NCBI GenBank assembly: GCA_964345475.1
Contig: CAYFQW010000004.1
Coordinates: forward strand, 62,001-126,000
Direction of reading: 5' to 3'
DNA: 64,000 nucleotides
Source of the DNA: WRIS01 sp964345475
GTDB lineage: Bacteria; Actinomycetota; Coriobacteriia; Coriobacteriales; Eggerthellaceae
The translations under genes were made by a program, and so were the position numbers. Shown piece after piece: positions 34,886 to 44,076 of this stretch. How positions within the stretch are numbered: position 1 is the stretch's first letter; the number at the start of each line of letters is the position of its first letter. The notes under the pieces are model-generated. The model saw only the letters and a program-made list of their open reading frames with translations, made no database searches and was not told the DNA's origin.

Positions 34886-35926
34886 GTGATACAGGACAGC
34901 TTCGGAGATATTTTACGTAATGAGCGCGAGCGAAAAGGCTTTGAGCTCAACGCAGTTGCTCGGAGACTAAGAATAAGGCCCGATATTCTCGAAGCGATAG
35001 AGAACGCTGACTTCCCTCATATGCCTCCGCGTGGCTATGCGAGGAATATGGTAAACGCTTATGCTCGATTTCTTGGTTTGAACTCCACTGAAGTCACTCG
35101 AAGATATCTTGACGAGGCGTATGCAGAACAGATGCGGGAGGCTCAGATGTCTTCTCGCTCCACTGGTTTTCGCATGGAAGATTCAAATAGGAGAACAACG
35201 CGTCAGACGCCTCAGACTCCACGTACACCACGTACTCGGAGCAGTTACGAACGAACGCAGCAACAGAATGGAAGGGTTCTTCTCGTAGACAGCAACACAA
35301 GTCGATATCGCAACACAGAAAGCGGAAACACGTATTCAAGCGATCGTATGTCGCGTGCGAGAGGTGTGTCCACGTCTGGAGCGCAATATACAAATTTTTA
35401 TGCAGGGCCCAAAGCCCAGAGTTCACTAAAATCAAAATTGCCCCTCATCATTGCTGGTGTGGCTGTGCTTGTTCTTTTGATTGTTTTGCTCATTTCTTTT
35501 TTCGGTCCTAAAAAAACGGTTGATGAAGACATACAAAAAGTTCCTGTAACCGGAGTTGAAGAACAGGCTCAAACACCCATAGAAGAACCTGTTGAAAAAG
35601 CAGTTGTTGAACAGCCTCCTACAAAGGTCGATCTCAAGTATGTAGTTTCGGCTGGCACTAACTCATGGGTTGACGTCTACCTTGACGATGTTCTCGTTGA
35701 CGGCGGAGATGTTGTCGGAGAGGCAGAAGAAAGCTATGAAGTCACAGGCAAGATAGAGCTTGTTTTCTCTAATCCGAGTGCGATACAGCTGTATGTCGAT
35801 GGCGAGGAAACGAACTTCACCGAGGACTATGGTGGAGGAGTGCAAGGCATTGTTCTTGATTTCGAGGAAATACTTGCCCAATGGAAGACGGATCACCCCG
35901 AAGTGGCCTCTTCGGCTTCAGAGTAG
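34886..35926 (+). CDS. RodZ-like membrane protein with N-terminal HTH
   Basis: A 346-residue bitopic protein. The N-terminal XRE-type helix-turn-helix (residues 5-70, LRNERERKGFELNAVARRLR) is followed by a Thr/Arg/Ser-rich linker. One membrane helix (LPLIIAGVAVLVLLIVLLIS, about 184-204) leads to an outer beta-rich domain (about 255-335) like the DUF4115 domain of RodZ. RodZ connects the MreB cytoskeleton to the wall machinery; no mreB is in the window. The GTG at 34886 has GAGGAG seven bases ahead; the frame upstream overlaps ftsK. This ftsK-HTH-rimO-pgsA order is common in actinobacteria. Confidence 0.85.
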   Translation: MIQDSFGDILRNERERKGFELNAVARRLRIRPDILEAIENADFPHMPPRGYARNMVNAYARFLGLNSTEVTRRYLDEAYAEQMREAQMSSRSTGFRMEDSNRRTTRQTPQTPRTPRTRSSYERTQQQNGRVLLVDSNTSRYRNTESGNTYSSDRMSRARGVSTSGAQYTNFYAGPKAQSSLKSKLPLIIAGVAVLVLLIVLLISFFGPKKTVDEDIQKVPVTGVEEQAQTPIEEPVEKAVVEQPPTKVDLKYVVSAGTNSWVDVYLDDVLVDGGDVVGEAEESYEVTGKIELVFSNPSAIQLYVDGEETNFTEDYGGGVQGIVLDFEEILAQWKTDHPEVASSASE

Positions 35927-36073
35927 TAAAAGCAGGTTCAATCAGCATGGTTTATCGTACGCCACTTGCATGAGTGAAGGACTGTGCTTCGTGGCACCCG
36001 AGCTGTAAATTGAAAATATAAAATCGCATCCACAATGTGGAAAAATAACAAGAAAGAACGTGAGAGGATACGT

Positions 36074-36571
36074 ATGGCAAAAGAATCAAGCTTCGACGTA
36101 GTTTCTACTGTCGATATGCAAGAAGTTGATAATGCATTTGGTCAGGCAAAAAAAGAACTCCAGCAAAGATATGATTTAAAAGATTCAGGAGCTGAAATAC
36201 AGTTAGACAAATCAGCTAAAACAATAAGCGTTCAGGCTCCAAGCGAGTTTGTTGCCAAGCAGGCAATCGATATATTGAACACAAGGCTCATTCGCCGCAG
36301 CATTGATCTTTCCGCTGTACGATGGGGCGATCCAGTTCCAGCAGCAGGACAAAGTGTTCGTATGCTGGCTGAGATTGTTGAAGGCATCGATCGCGATACT
36401 GCAGGTAAGATTAACAAGGATATTAAAAGTGAAAAGCTTAAAGTGAAGGTACAAATCGAAGGAGATAAGCTTCGAGTAAGCTCGGCATCTAAAGATGCTC
36501 TTCAACAGGTTATAGCCTTTCTCAAGGAACAAGACTACGGCCAACCGCTTCAGTATCAAAACTACCGGTAA
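36074..36571 (+). CDS. yajQ: YajQ family protein
   Basis: Nucleotide-binding protein of the YajQ/DUF520 family, reported to bind cyclic di-GMP in Xanthomonas. The 165 residues cover the whole family (SSFDVVSTVDMQEVDNAFGQ at the start, EGDKLRVSSASKDALQQVI near the end). The ATG at 36074 has GAGAGGA ahead; the frame from 36035 is longer without support. It lies between the RodZ-like gene and rimO. Its role here is unknown. Confidence 0.92.
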   Translation: MAKESSFDVVSTVDMQEVDNAFGQAKKELQQRYDLKDSGAEIQLDKSAKTISVQAPSEFVAKQAIDILNTRLIRRSIDLSAVRWGDPVPAAGQSVRMLAEIVEGIDRDTAGKINKDIKSEKLKVKVQIEGDKLRVSSASKDALQQVIAFLKEQDYGQPLQYQNYR

Positions 36572-36583
36572 GAAGATGCATGT

Positions 36584-37942
36584 ATGAGCGATACGAACGA
36601 ACCACAGAAAAACATATATTTTTTAACTTTGGGATGTGCGAAAAATGAAGTCGATACGAGGGATATGCAAGAGCGCGTCCTTCGCTCTGGCTATGCAATA
36701 ACATCCGATATTAACCTGGCAGATGCTATAGTTATCAATACGTGTTCCTTCATTCAGGAGGCGACAGAGGAGAGCATAGAGGTCATCCTCGACACTTCGG
36801 ATGGCATACTCGGCCAAAAAAAGCCCGCAAAACTTATAGTGTCTGGATGCATGCCAGCACGGTACGGGAACGATCTCAGCCGAGCTCTTCCTGAAGTCGC
36901 AGCATTCTTACCCTGCAGTGAAGAGCAAAATATTTCGGTCGTTCTCGAGGAACTGTTTGAAAATAGTATCCAGGAAGAAGCAGACAACACTGATTTTATT
37001 GTCAAGCAGAGAGTAGAGCAAGAGCGCGCCCCTCTCGGAGCCATGGCAGAGCTCTCAGCTTATGTGAAAATATCCGAAGGCTGCGATCGCTTTTGCTCTT
37101 ACTGTACGATTCCTTTTATTCGTGGCCGGTACCACAGTTTTACTCTTAAGCAAATCCTTGAAGAGACCGATAAGCTCATTGCCCAAGGAGCAAAAGAACT
37201 TATTTTAATTGCACAAGATACAGGCAGGTGGGGCACTGATCTTGAAACCCCCTCTTCGCTAGCGAACCTCCTTGAGGTACTTGCCCAAAGATATTCCGAT
37301 GTTTGGTTGAGGGTCATGTACATTCAGCCTGAGGGCGTGAGCGATGAGCTTATTGAGGTTGTAGGCAAGTACGCCAATATTTGTCCATACTTTGACATTC
37401 CTATACAGCACGTCAATGAAGACATACTGAAATCGATGAACAGAACAGGGAGTCGAGAAGAATTCGAAGCCCTCATATCGCGTATCCGAGCGGGTGTGCC
37501 TGGAGCAATATTGCGCACCACAGTTATTGCTGGATTTCCAGGGGAACGTGAAGAGCAGTTCAAAGAACTTTGCGACTTCATAGAGCTTGGACACTTCGAC
37601 TATATAGGCGTCTTTCCCTACTCCCAAGAAGAAAATACTGTAGCAGCAAAGCAACCCTGTCAAGTATCTTCAGAAGTTAAGCTCGAAAGGGCTCAGATTC
37701 TTCGCGATCTGGCAGATGCTGTCTGTGTTCCCAAAGTAGGAAATCGTCTTGGTAGAGAATACGAAGTGCTTACTTTGGGCAAAGAGGAAGATGGCCAGCT
37801 ATTTGGAAGAACAAAAGAGCAGGCTCCTGACGTTGATGGAGTAGTGTATCTCGAAGATGCTGTACCAGGCGAGTTTGTGAAAGTAAGGATAAGCGATACG
37901 CTGCTTTACGATATGGAGGGTGATTGCAACCATGGGGCGTAA
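36584..37942 (+). CDS. rimO: Ribosomal protein S12 methylthiotransferase RimO
   Basis: Radical SAM enzyme that methylthiolates an aspartate of ribosomal protein S12. The N-terminal domain begins IYFLTLGCAKNEVDTRDM, with cysteines also in NTCSF and SGCM. The radical SAM motif is CDRFCSYCTIPFIRGRYHS. A C-terminal TRAM domain follows. The LGCAKN-D and GRYHS signatures separate RimO from MiaB and MtaB. The length of 452 residues is normal. It is 12 bases after yajQ. Confidence 0.94.
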   Translation: MSDTNEPQKNIYFLTLGCAKNEVDTRDMQERVLRSGYAITSDINLADAIVINTCSFIQEATEESIEVILDTSDGILGQKKPAKLIVSGCMPARYGNDLSRALPEVAAFLPCSEEQNISVVLEELFENSIQEEADNTDFIVKQRVEQERAPLGAMAELSAYVKISEGCDRFCSYCTIPFIRGRYHSFTLKQILEETDKLIAQGAKELILIAQDTGRWGTDLETPSSLANLLEVLAQRYSDVWLRVMYIQPEGVSDELIEVVGKYANICPYFDIPIQHVNEDILKSMNRTGSREEFEALISRIRAGVPGAILRTTVIAGFPGEREEQFKELCDFIELGHFDYIGVFPYSQEENTVAAKQPCQVSSEVKLERAQILRDLADAVCVPKVGNRLGREYEVLTLGKEEDGQLFGRTKEQAPDVDGVVYLEDAVPGEFVKVRISDTLLYDMEGDCNHGA

Positions 37943-38054
37943 AAAGGGGACGGTAATATGATAGGACTCTTGCATAAAGAGACTGTTCGAAACAGGGATT
38001 CTGTCGTGGCTGTTGACATGAGTCCGTTATGCAGCAGAGATGGAGGAGATCGTT

Positions 38055-39260
38055 GTGGCAGCATCTGCTAAAGATGAAGCTGTGGAGAAGCTTTGGACTC
38101 CTGCCAATGTCGTTACCTTAACGAGAATTTGTGCCATTCCCGTATTCGTGGTCGCGCTGCTTTCTCCATGGCCGGCTTGGTTTCCCCAATGGTCTAGCGC
38201 TATTGCATGGAAGGAATGGGTTGCTGCCGCTATATTTATGCTCCTTGCAAGTACGGACGCTCTGGACGGCTATCTTGCGCGCAGTCGAGGAGAAGTAACT
38301 AATTTCGGGAAATTCATCGATCCCTTAGCGGATAAAATCTTAGTTGCGGCAGCCCTTTTGGCACTCATCGAGCTTGGTGTCTTACCTTCTTGGGTGGCAC
38401 TTGTTATTTTATGCCGAGAGTTTATTGTGTCCGGTATACGTATGGTGGCTGCAAGCCAGAGTGTTGTAATTGCTGCTAGTTGGTACGGTAAAATAAAAAC
38501 TGTTTTGCAAATTTTCGCTCTTGTCCTTTTCATAATCAAAGACAACTCTATGCTGCACAGTATTTCTGATGTGTTCAATGACGGGATGTATTTATTTTCA
38601 TGGGCGGTAATGATTGCTGCACTTATAGCAACTATTGTCTCTATGTTGGATTATTTTGTGAAAGCGAGGCATTTGCTTGGCTTTACTAATTCGAACAACG
38701 GGGCTCCTTCTCTCGAAAACAGGAAAACAAAGGTAGATAGCTCCTCTTGTGCCGCTCACCGTCAAGCTGAAGAGGTTCAATCCGAGGTAGACATGCTAGC
38801 CGAAAGGCTGATTAAAGAGGCGTGCAAGCGGAATATAAGCCTTGCTACAGCTGAGAGTTGTACAGGGGGCTTGGTGTCCTCTGCGTTAACCTCGGTTGCT
38901 GGAAGCTCGCAAGTATTTCTCGGGGGAATAGTCAGCTACGCCAGTGAGGTCAAGCAAACAGAGCTTGGGGTTTCTTCTGGCGATCTACAAAACAAGGGGG
39001 CTGTGAGCGAAGAAGTTGCCCGCCAAATGGCTCGCGGAGCAAAAACTGCTCTGTCGGCCGATGTGGCCGTTTCAGTAACGGGAATTGCCGGCCCTGGTGG
39101 AGGAAGCCCAGAAAAACCTGTTGGTACTGTCTGGATTGGAACTGCAAATGCAGCAGGAGAACGGGCTGAAGTACATCACTTCGAAGGAAATCGAGAAGAA
39201 ATTAGGAATATGAGTCTTATAGCAGCCCTTCAAAGCTTTGAAAAAGAGATTTTTGGTTAG
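38055..39260 (+). CDS. Fusion of phosphatidylglycerophosphate synthase and CinA-type amidase
   Basis: One open frame with two enzymes. The N-terminal part (about residues 10-210) is a CDP-alcohol phosphatidyltransferase like PgsA: several membrane helices and the full motif DG-x2-AR-x8-G-x3-D-x3-D (DGYLARSRGEVTNFGKFIDP region). It would make phosphatidylglycerophosphate from CDP-diacylglycerol. A polar linker of about 35 residues follows. The C-terminal part (about 240-401) is the CinA C-terminal nicotinamide-nucleotide amidase domain (ATAESCTGGLVSSALTSVAG, SVTGIAGPGGGSPEKPVGTV), linked to NAD salvage. The GTG at 38055 with GGAGGAG ahead is preferred to ATG 38040. In other actinobacteria pgsA and cinA are neighbouring genes at this place before recA. 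Confidence 0.9.
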   Translation: MAASAKDEAVEKLWTPANVVTLTRICAIPVFVVALLSPWPAWFPQWSSAIAWKEWVAAAIFMLLASTDALDGYLARSRGEVTNFGKFIDPLADKILVAAALLALIELGVLPSWVALVILCREFIVSGIRMVAASQSVVIAASWYGKIKTVLQIFALVLFIIKDNSMLHSISDVFNDGMYLFSWAVMIAALIATIVSMLDYFVKARHLLGFTNSNNGAPSLENRKTKVDSSSCAAHRQAEEVQSEVDMLAERLIKEACKRNISLATAESCTGGLVSSALTSVAGSSQVFLGGIVSYASEVKQTELGVSSGDLQNKGAVSEEVARQMARGAKTALSADVAVSVTGIAGPGGGSPEKPVGTVWIGTANAAGERAEVHHFEGNREEIRNMSLIAALQSFEKEIFG

Positions 39261-39329
39261 CCTTATGTATCGAAAGCCTTTAAGGTTCTGTAGTATTTCT
39301 AGGTTATGATCTCAATTTGAAAGGGATCA

Positions 39330-39357
39330 TTGACTAACAAACAAATGTTCGTATAAT
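39330..39357 (+). promoter_or_regulatory. recA promoter with a LexA box in the spacer
   Basis: TTGACT (39330-39335), 16 bases, TATAAT (39352-39357) form a strong sigma-70-type promoter 45 bases before recA. The spacer contains CAAACAAATGTTCG (39338-39351), close to the actinobacterial LexA box CGAAC-N4-GTTCG, so LexA binding would block the promoter. Confidence 0.85.
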
Positions 39358-39402
39358 TAACCATATATTATTGCTGCATGAAGAGCAGTCCTAGGAGAAA
39401 CG

Positions 39403-40449
39403 ATGGATAAAGAGAAGGCTAAAGTACTCAAGATAACGACTGATCAAATAGAAAGTAAATTTGGTCAGGGCTCTATCATGAAATATGGTGATGGGGATAA
39501 GAAATTGGAAATAGGGGTAATTCCTACGGGCGCATTACCTCTTGACGCAGCTTTAGGAATAGGGGGCGTGCCAAGAGGGAGAATTGTAGAAATATTCGGC
39601 CCAGAGGCAAGCGGTAAAACTACGTTGGCTTTACAAATAATAGCCGAAGCTCAAGCGCTTGGAGGAGTGGTTGCCTTTATCGATGCCGAGCATGCGCTGG
39701 ATCCAATCTATGCAGCTCGTTTAGGGGTCGATATTGATGAAGTGCTCATATCGCAACCCGACACGGGCGAGCAAGGTCTTGAAATTTGCGACATGCTCGT
39801 TAGAAGTAATGCCATAGATTGCATAGTCATTGATTCTGTTGCAGCCTTAGTGCCACGGGCAGAAATTGAAGGCGAAATTGGCGACACTACAGTCGGTTTG
39901 CAGGCTCGTTTGATGTCACAGGCATTACGTAAGCTTGCGGGCTCGCTCTCAAAATCAAACACTACTTGTATTTTCATAAACCAATTACGTGAGAAGATAG
40001 GCGTGATGTTTGGCAATCCTGAAACGACGACTGGAGGCCGCGCATTAAAATTCTTTTCGAGTGTTCGCATAGATATACGAAGGATAGATTCTATTAAAAA
40101 AGATGGTGAAATTACTGGCAACAGAGTGCGGGCAAAGGTTGTAAAAAATAAAGTTGCACCACCTTTTCGACAGGCCGAGTTTGATCTTATGTACGGCGAG
40201 GGGATATCCCGCGAAGGATGCATACTTGACATGGCTGCTGAAACGGGCATAGTCAAAAAAAGTGGTTCTTGGTATACCTACGGAGAAACACGCATAGGGC
40301 AGGGGCGTGAAACTGCAAAAGCTTTCTTACAGACGAACGTTGATTTACGCGATGAGATCGAGAAGAAAGTACGTGATTCTTTTGATATACCAACTCCACG
40401 TATCGAAAAAAATGAGAAGAAAGAAGCAGTGGCAAAAAAGAGTAAATAA
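39403..40449 (+). CDS. recA: Recombinase RecA
   Basis: Strand-exchange ATPase and SOS co-protease. The Walker A is GPEASGKTTLAL (near residue 66), and VVAFIDAEHALDP, CIVIDSVAALVPRAEIEGE and NQLREKIGVMFGNPETTTGG all match. The 348-residue length is typical and no intein is present. A LexA-controlled promoter lies upstream. recX follows after 12 bases, as usual. Confidence 0.98.
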   Translation: MDKEKAKVLKITTDQIESKFGQGSIMKYGDGDKKLEIGVIPTGALPLDAALGIGGVPRGRIVEIFGPEASGKTTLALQIIAEAQALGGVVAFIDAEHALDPIYAARLGVDIDEVLISQPDTGEQGLEICDMLVRSNAIDCIVIDSVAALVPRAEIEGEIGDTTVGLQARLMSQALRKLAGSLSKSNTTCIFINQLREKIGVMFGNPETTTGGRALKFFSSVRIDIRRIDSIKKDGEITGNRVRAKVVKNKVAPPFRQAEFDLMYGEGISREGCILDMAAETGIVKKSGSWYTYGETRIGQGRETAKAFLQTNVDLRDEIEKKVRDSFDIPTPRIEKNEKKEAVAKKSK

Positions 40450-40461
40450 GAGGGATGATCT

Positions 40462-41073
40462 GTGACTGATCGCAAAACATGTATTCTTGATGATTTAAAG
40501 GCACAAATACGAGACATCGAATCTTGTTCATCTAACTCTCCCTATAAGGAGGATGTTGAGGACGAGAAAAAGATTATTGCGAACGGGGCAGAAGCCTCTG
40601 AAAAGCTACAGTCTAGCTATTTCAAAAGAATAATTCGACTCCTCAGCGTGAGAGAGCGATCCTCCCTCGAGTTACGGGAAAGGCTTTTGCGTGATGCAAA
40701 GGGAGATCCTCTGGCCGAAGAAGAGATACAAAAAGCTATTGAAAAGGCGTGCCGTTCGCAGCTGGTAGACGATATTAGATTTGCTGGCTATTTGATAACC
40801 AAACGAGTCCGCGAAGGCGTGGGGAAAAGGGGTATCGAGCGCGAATTGCAGAAGCATGGTATCGATCCAGAGCTTGTGCCAGGTTGGTCCGACGACTTTA
40901 TCCCCCTCGACATTTCCGAAAAGCAAAGAGCACTGGAGCTTATACGTTCGAAGCCTCCGCAATCTAAAAATATTCAAGGCGCAACATACCAAAAGCTCAT
41001 AAGGAAAGGATACTCTTCGGATGTGGCCTCGAGCGTTGCCCGCGTGTATTTCGAAGAACGCAAAACATTGTAG
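40462..41073 (+). CDS. recX: Regulatory protein RecX
   Basis: Modulates RecA filaments. The protein has 203 residues with a polar N-terminus of about 50 residues that is less conserved. The repeat region includes LLSVRERSSLELRERLL, DDIRFAGYLITKRVREGVGK and the C-terminal KLIRKGYSSDVASSVARVYF. The GTG start has GAGGGA ahead. It is directly behind recA, consistent with joint SOS induction. Confidence 0.92.
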   Translation: MTDRKTCILDDLKAQIRDIESCSSNSPYKEDVEDEKKIIANGAEASEKLQSSYFKRIIRLLSVRERSSLELRERLLRDAKGDPLAEEEIQKAIEKACRSQLVDDIRFAGYLITKRVREGVGKRGIERELQKHGIDPELVPGWSDDFIPLDISEKQRALELIRSKPPQSKNIQGATYQKLIRKGYSSDVASSVARVYFEERKTL

Positions 41074-41271
41074 CGACATCTTTTGATGCTGTAAAATTTT
41101 AATTTGCGTTTATTGTACCCGATGCAATCCCGCTCTTTTTTTGTTGTTTGCGGGCATCTCTTTTACAATCTACAAGATAAGCCTTATGATTATGTCAACT
41201 TGAGTAGTATGCATCCTGTGGTGCTTATAATAGATAAAAATATAATAAGACATCCTCTTGTGCTATTGCTC

Positions 41272-41291
41272 ATGCCAGTGTCTGCTGGCAT
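41272..41291. repeat. Hairpin upstream of the RNase Y gene
   Basis: ATGCCAG (41272-41278) and CTGGCAT (41285-41291) form a perfect 7-base-pair stem with a six-base loop, followed by TTGTTTAT. It lies 54 bases before rny in the 271-base recX-rny gap. It may end transcription from recX or stabilise the rny leader. Two TATAAT hexamers (41226-41231 and 41241-41246) just upstream hint at an rny promoter, but no good -35 is seen. Confidence 0.5.
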
Positions 41292-41344
41292 TGTTTATAG
41301 TTGGTGAAAAATAATATAAATACGAATACAGAAAGGGGGAGAGA

Positions 41345-42877
41345 ATGCCTGAAATTATTTGGCTTATTATCGGACTGGCCGTTGGAGCTGTGCTTGGTTT
41401 TTTGGTAGCACGCTACCTGATAAATGCATCTACCAAAAGAGCAGCTGATGAAGCTGAATCCCTTATAGCAGACGCCAAGAAGCAAGCTGAAACCTTTCGT
41501 CGCGAAGCTATCATTGAGGCTAAAGACGAGGCTTTGAAAATTAAGCAGGAAAACGAAAACGAAAATAAGGAACGTGCAAAAGAGATACGGGCCTCCGAAA
41601 ACCGAATAGCTCAACGAGAGGAATTATTAGATAGACGTGTCGAGTCTTTAGACGCACGAGAGCATCAGATATCTTCAATGCAAGGACAAATCGAAAAGCG
41701 TAAAAAAGATCTTGATGCGGCAAGTGACGAGCTTGATGTAAGGCTTGAACGTATTGCTGGGATGACTCCCGAAGAAGCGAAAAAGGAACTTTTGGATAAA
41801 CTGAAGGAGCAAGTTGTCTTTGAGCAAGCGACTATAATACGAGACGCGGAGGCTAAAGCGAGAACGGAAGCAGATAAAAAATCACGAGAGATTCTCAGCC
41901 TTGCCATACAAAGAGTTGCAGCAGATCACTCTGCTGAGCATACGGTATCCACTATACACATCCCTTCCGACGATCTAAAGGGTCGCATTATTGGTAGAGA
42001 AGGGCGCAATATTCGTTCTTTCGAGCAATTAACGGGCACGAACTTAATCATCGATGATACGCCAGAGTGTATAACCATCTCCAGCTTCGATCCTGTAAGA
42101 CGCGAGATAGGTCGCGTGACAATGGAGAATCTTATAGCGGATGGACGTATACACCCGGCCCGAATAGAAGAAATGTTTTACAAGGCCGAGGAGTTAATAA
42201 ACCAACGCGTACAAGAGGCCGGTGAACAGGCTGCCTTTGATACGGGTATACACGATTTGCACCCAGAGCTTGTAAAGGTGCTTGGGCGTTTACGCTATCG
42301 GACATCTTACGGTCAAAATGTGCTCAACCATTCGCTAGAGGTTGCGTATCTTTGCGGTGTTATGGCTGCCGAGCTAGGGCTTGACTCCGTTCCTGCAAAA
42401 CGAGCAGGTCTTCTCCATGATTTGGGTAAATCTGTGGATCATGAGGTTGATGGAAGCCATGCTGTTATCGGTGCTGATTTAGCGCGCCGCTTTGGTGAAA
42501 GCCCTGAGATTGTCCATGCTATTGAGGCTCACCATAATGATGTAGAACCCTGCTCTGTCTTAGATGTTCTTGTACAAGCTGCCGATGCGGTTTCAGCAGC
42601 TCGGCCAGGAGCTCGAAAAGAAACACTTGATGCTTATATCAAACGGCTCGAAAAGTTTGAGAAAATCGCAAATAGCTATCCTGGCGTGGAACGCACCTAT
42701 GCTATACAAGCAGGGCGTGAAGTTCGAGTTATGGTAACTCCCGAAGATGTTGATGAAGCGAAAACAGTCGTACTTGCGCATGATATTGCTCATCAAATTG
42801 AAAATGAAATGCAATATCCTGGTCAGGTAAAAGTAGTCGTTATTCGAGAGAGTCGTGCGGTTGATTACGCAAAGTAA
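41345..42877 (+). CDS. rny: Ribonuclease Y
   Basis: Membrane-anchored endoribonuclease that starts mRNA decay. One N-terminal helix (IIWLIIGLAVGAVLGFLVAR, residues 3-22) is followed by a long coiled coil (about 25-195). The KH domain has GRIIGREGRNIRSFEQLTG, and the HD domain has the catalytic LLHDLGKSVDHEVDGSHAV. The length is 510 residues. GAAAGGGGGA lies ahead of the ATG. It is followed two bases later by an orphan ATPase gene and then a spoVS gene; in Bacillus the order is rny-ymdB-spoVS. Confidence 0.96.
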   Translation: MPEIIWLIIGLAVGAVLGFLVARYLINASTKRAADEAESLIADAKKQAETFRREAIIEAKDEALKIKQENENENKERAKEIRASENRIAQREELLDRRVESLDAREHQISSMQGQIEKRKKDLDAASDELDVRLERIAGMTPEEAKKELLDKLKEQVVFEQATIIRDAEAKARTEADKKSREILSLAIQRVAADHSAEHTVSTIHIPSDDLKGRIIGREGRNIRSFEQLTGTNLIIDDTPECITISSFDPVRREIGRVTMENLIADGRIHPARIEEMFYKAEELINQRVQEAGEQAAFDTGIHDLHPELVKVLGRLRYRTSYGQNVLNHSLEVAYLCGVMAAELGLDSVPAKRAGLLHDLGKSVDHEVDGSHAVIGADLARRFGESPEIVHAIEAHHNDVEPCSVLDVLVQAADAVSAARPGARKETLDAYIKRLEKFEKIANSYPGVERTYAIQAGREVRVMVTPEDVDEAKTVVLAHDIAHQIENEMQYPGQVKVVVIRESRAVDYAK

Positions 42878-42879
42878 AC

Positions 42880-43974
42880 ATGGATGATTCTTTAACTTCT
42901 TTCATTGAAGAAATTTGTGGCGATAGCCATCTCCGAGTGGAAACTGATCTCGGGGATGGCTTTGTTCGCTTACGGGTTGCAGAAGCTGAACGCAGGCAAG
43001 CAAAACAAGATATTCGAGGCAACGAAGATGTTGTGATAGAGCTTCTTCGCAATGCTCGAGATGCTGGTGCCAGAAATATCTTTCTGGCTTCCTCCCGAGA
43101 AGAGACATGTCGCTTACTGACCATTATCGATGATGGTCAAGGTGTGCCTGAGGGTATGCAGTCTAGCATATTCGAGCCACGTGTGACGTCAAAGCTCGAT
43201 ACCATGCATTTCGATTCGTGGGGGGTTCATGGAAGGGGCATGGCCCTCTACTCTATCGCCCAAAATTCTTATGAAGCCTTCATAGCTCTTTCGGAGGTAG
43301 GAAAAGGTAGTGCTTTCGTAGTTAAAACAGACAGCGCAACGCTTGGTGAAAAATCGGATCAATCTACCCTCCCCAGCTTTTCCTATGATGAGGAAGGTAA
43401 GGTCGTGGTGAAGGGTATTCGCAACATTAATCGAATGGTTGCCGAGTTTGCTTATGAAAATAAGGAAAAATGTAACGTCTTTTACGGATCTCCTACTGAA
43501 ATAGTAGCAAGTATATACCACTACGGGGAAGCTACTTTAAGTTCTCATGTGAAAGCTTTTTGCACAAACGAGCAAGACCTGCAGCTTATTAAACGACTTG
43601 CCTTTTCTGCCGATCCTGACGATCTTGCATTGAGAGCCGAATCACTTGGCCTCAATGTTTCATCTCGTTCTGCAAGAAGAATACTGGATGGGGATTTACC
43701 TGCACTTGAACCGATGGTCGAATTAATCGAGGCTGGCCTGAGCGCTTCTAAGCAGCATATATCGACATCAAAAATCCCTGGAAAGGCCTGCGTATTAAAA
43801 GATGAACGAGGCATAAAAATACACGAAGACGATATGGAAACATTCAGGCACGCAGTGAAAAAGGCCTATGGGGAACTAGCGGAGGCTTACTACCTTGAAG
43901 CCTCGGTCGATCCTGAAATCTCAGTAAGTCCTGATGAAATACGTCTTAAGATACCCGTTATCAAGTTGAGATAG
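42880..43974 (+). CDS. GHKL-type ATPase of unknown function
   Basis: A soluble 364-residue protein with a GHKL (HSP90/MutL/histidine kinase) ATP-binding domain at about residues 40-160. The N-box is ELLRNARDAGA (E54, N58), the G1 box IIDDGQGV (D84/D85), then RVTSK and the G2 box SWGVHGRGMALYSI. No membrane helix, sensor domain or histidine phosphorylation helix precedes it, so it is not a normal sensor kinase. The C-terminal 200 residues are unassigned; ARRILDGDLPALEPMVELIE may be a small helical domain. It starts two bases after rny and so is co-translated with it. It takes the place that ymdB has in Bacillus. The function is not known to me. Confidence 0.8.
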   Translation: MDDSLTSFIEEICGDSHLRVETDLGDGFVRLRVAEAERRQAKQDIRGNEDVVIELLRNARDAGARNIFLASSREETCRLLTIIDDGQGVPEGMQSSIFEPRVTSKLDTMHFDSWGVHGRGMALYSIAQNSYEAFIALSEVGKGSAFVVKTDSATLGEKSDQSTLPSFSYDEEGKVVVKGIRNINRMVAEFAYENKEKCNVFYGSPTEIVASIYHYGEATLSSHVKAFCTNEQDLQLIKRLAFSADPDDLALRAESLGLNVSSRSARRILDGDLPALEPMVELIEAGLSASKQHISTSKIPGKACVLKDERGIKIHEDDMETFRHAVKKAYGELAEAYYLEASVDPEISVSPDEIRLKIPVIKLR

Positions 43975-44076
43975 AAAAGAAGCTAGGAAGAGCTGAAGGA
44001 TCTGTCCAAATCCTTATCTACCGTTTAGCCGTTAAACTTCATGTTCTTTGATGCGGGGGAAAGAAAGAAGTGCGAG

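Noticed and set aside
41104..41307. 67-codon open frame between recX and rny
   Set aside because: No ribosome site before its start, AT-rich and cysteine/phenylalanine-rich translation, and it covers the likely rny promoter and hairpin.
42880..43974. Reading the GHKL protein as a two-component sensor kinase
   Set aside because: It has no membrane segment, sensor part or histidine phosphorylation helix, and no response regulator gene lies nearby.
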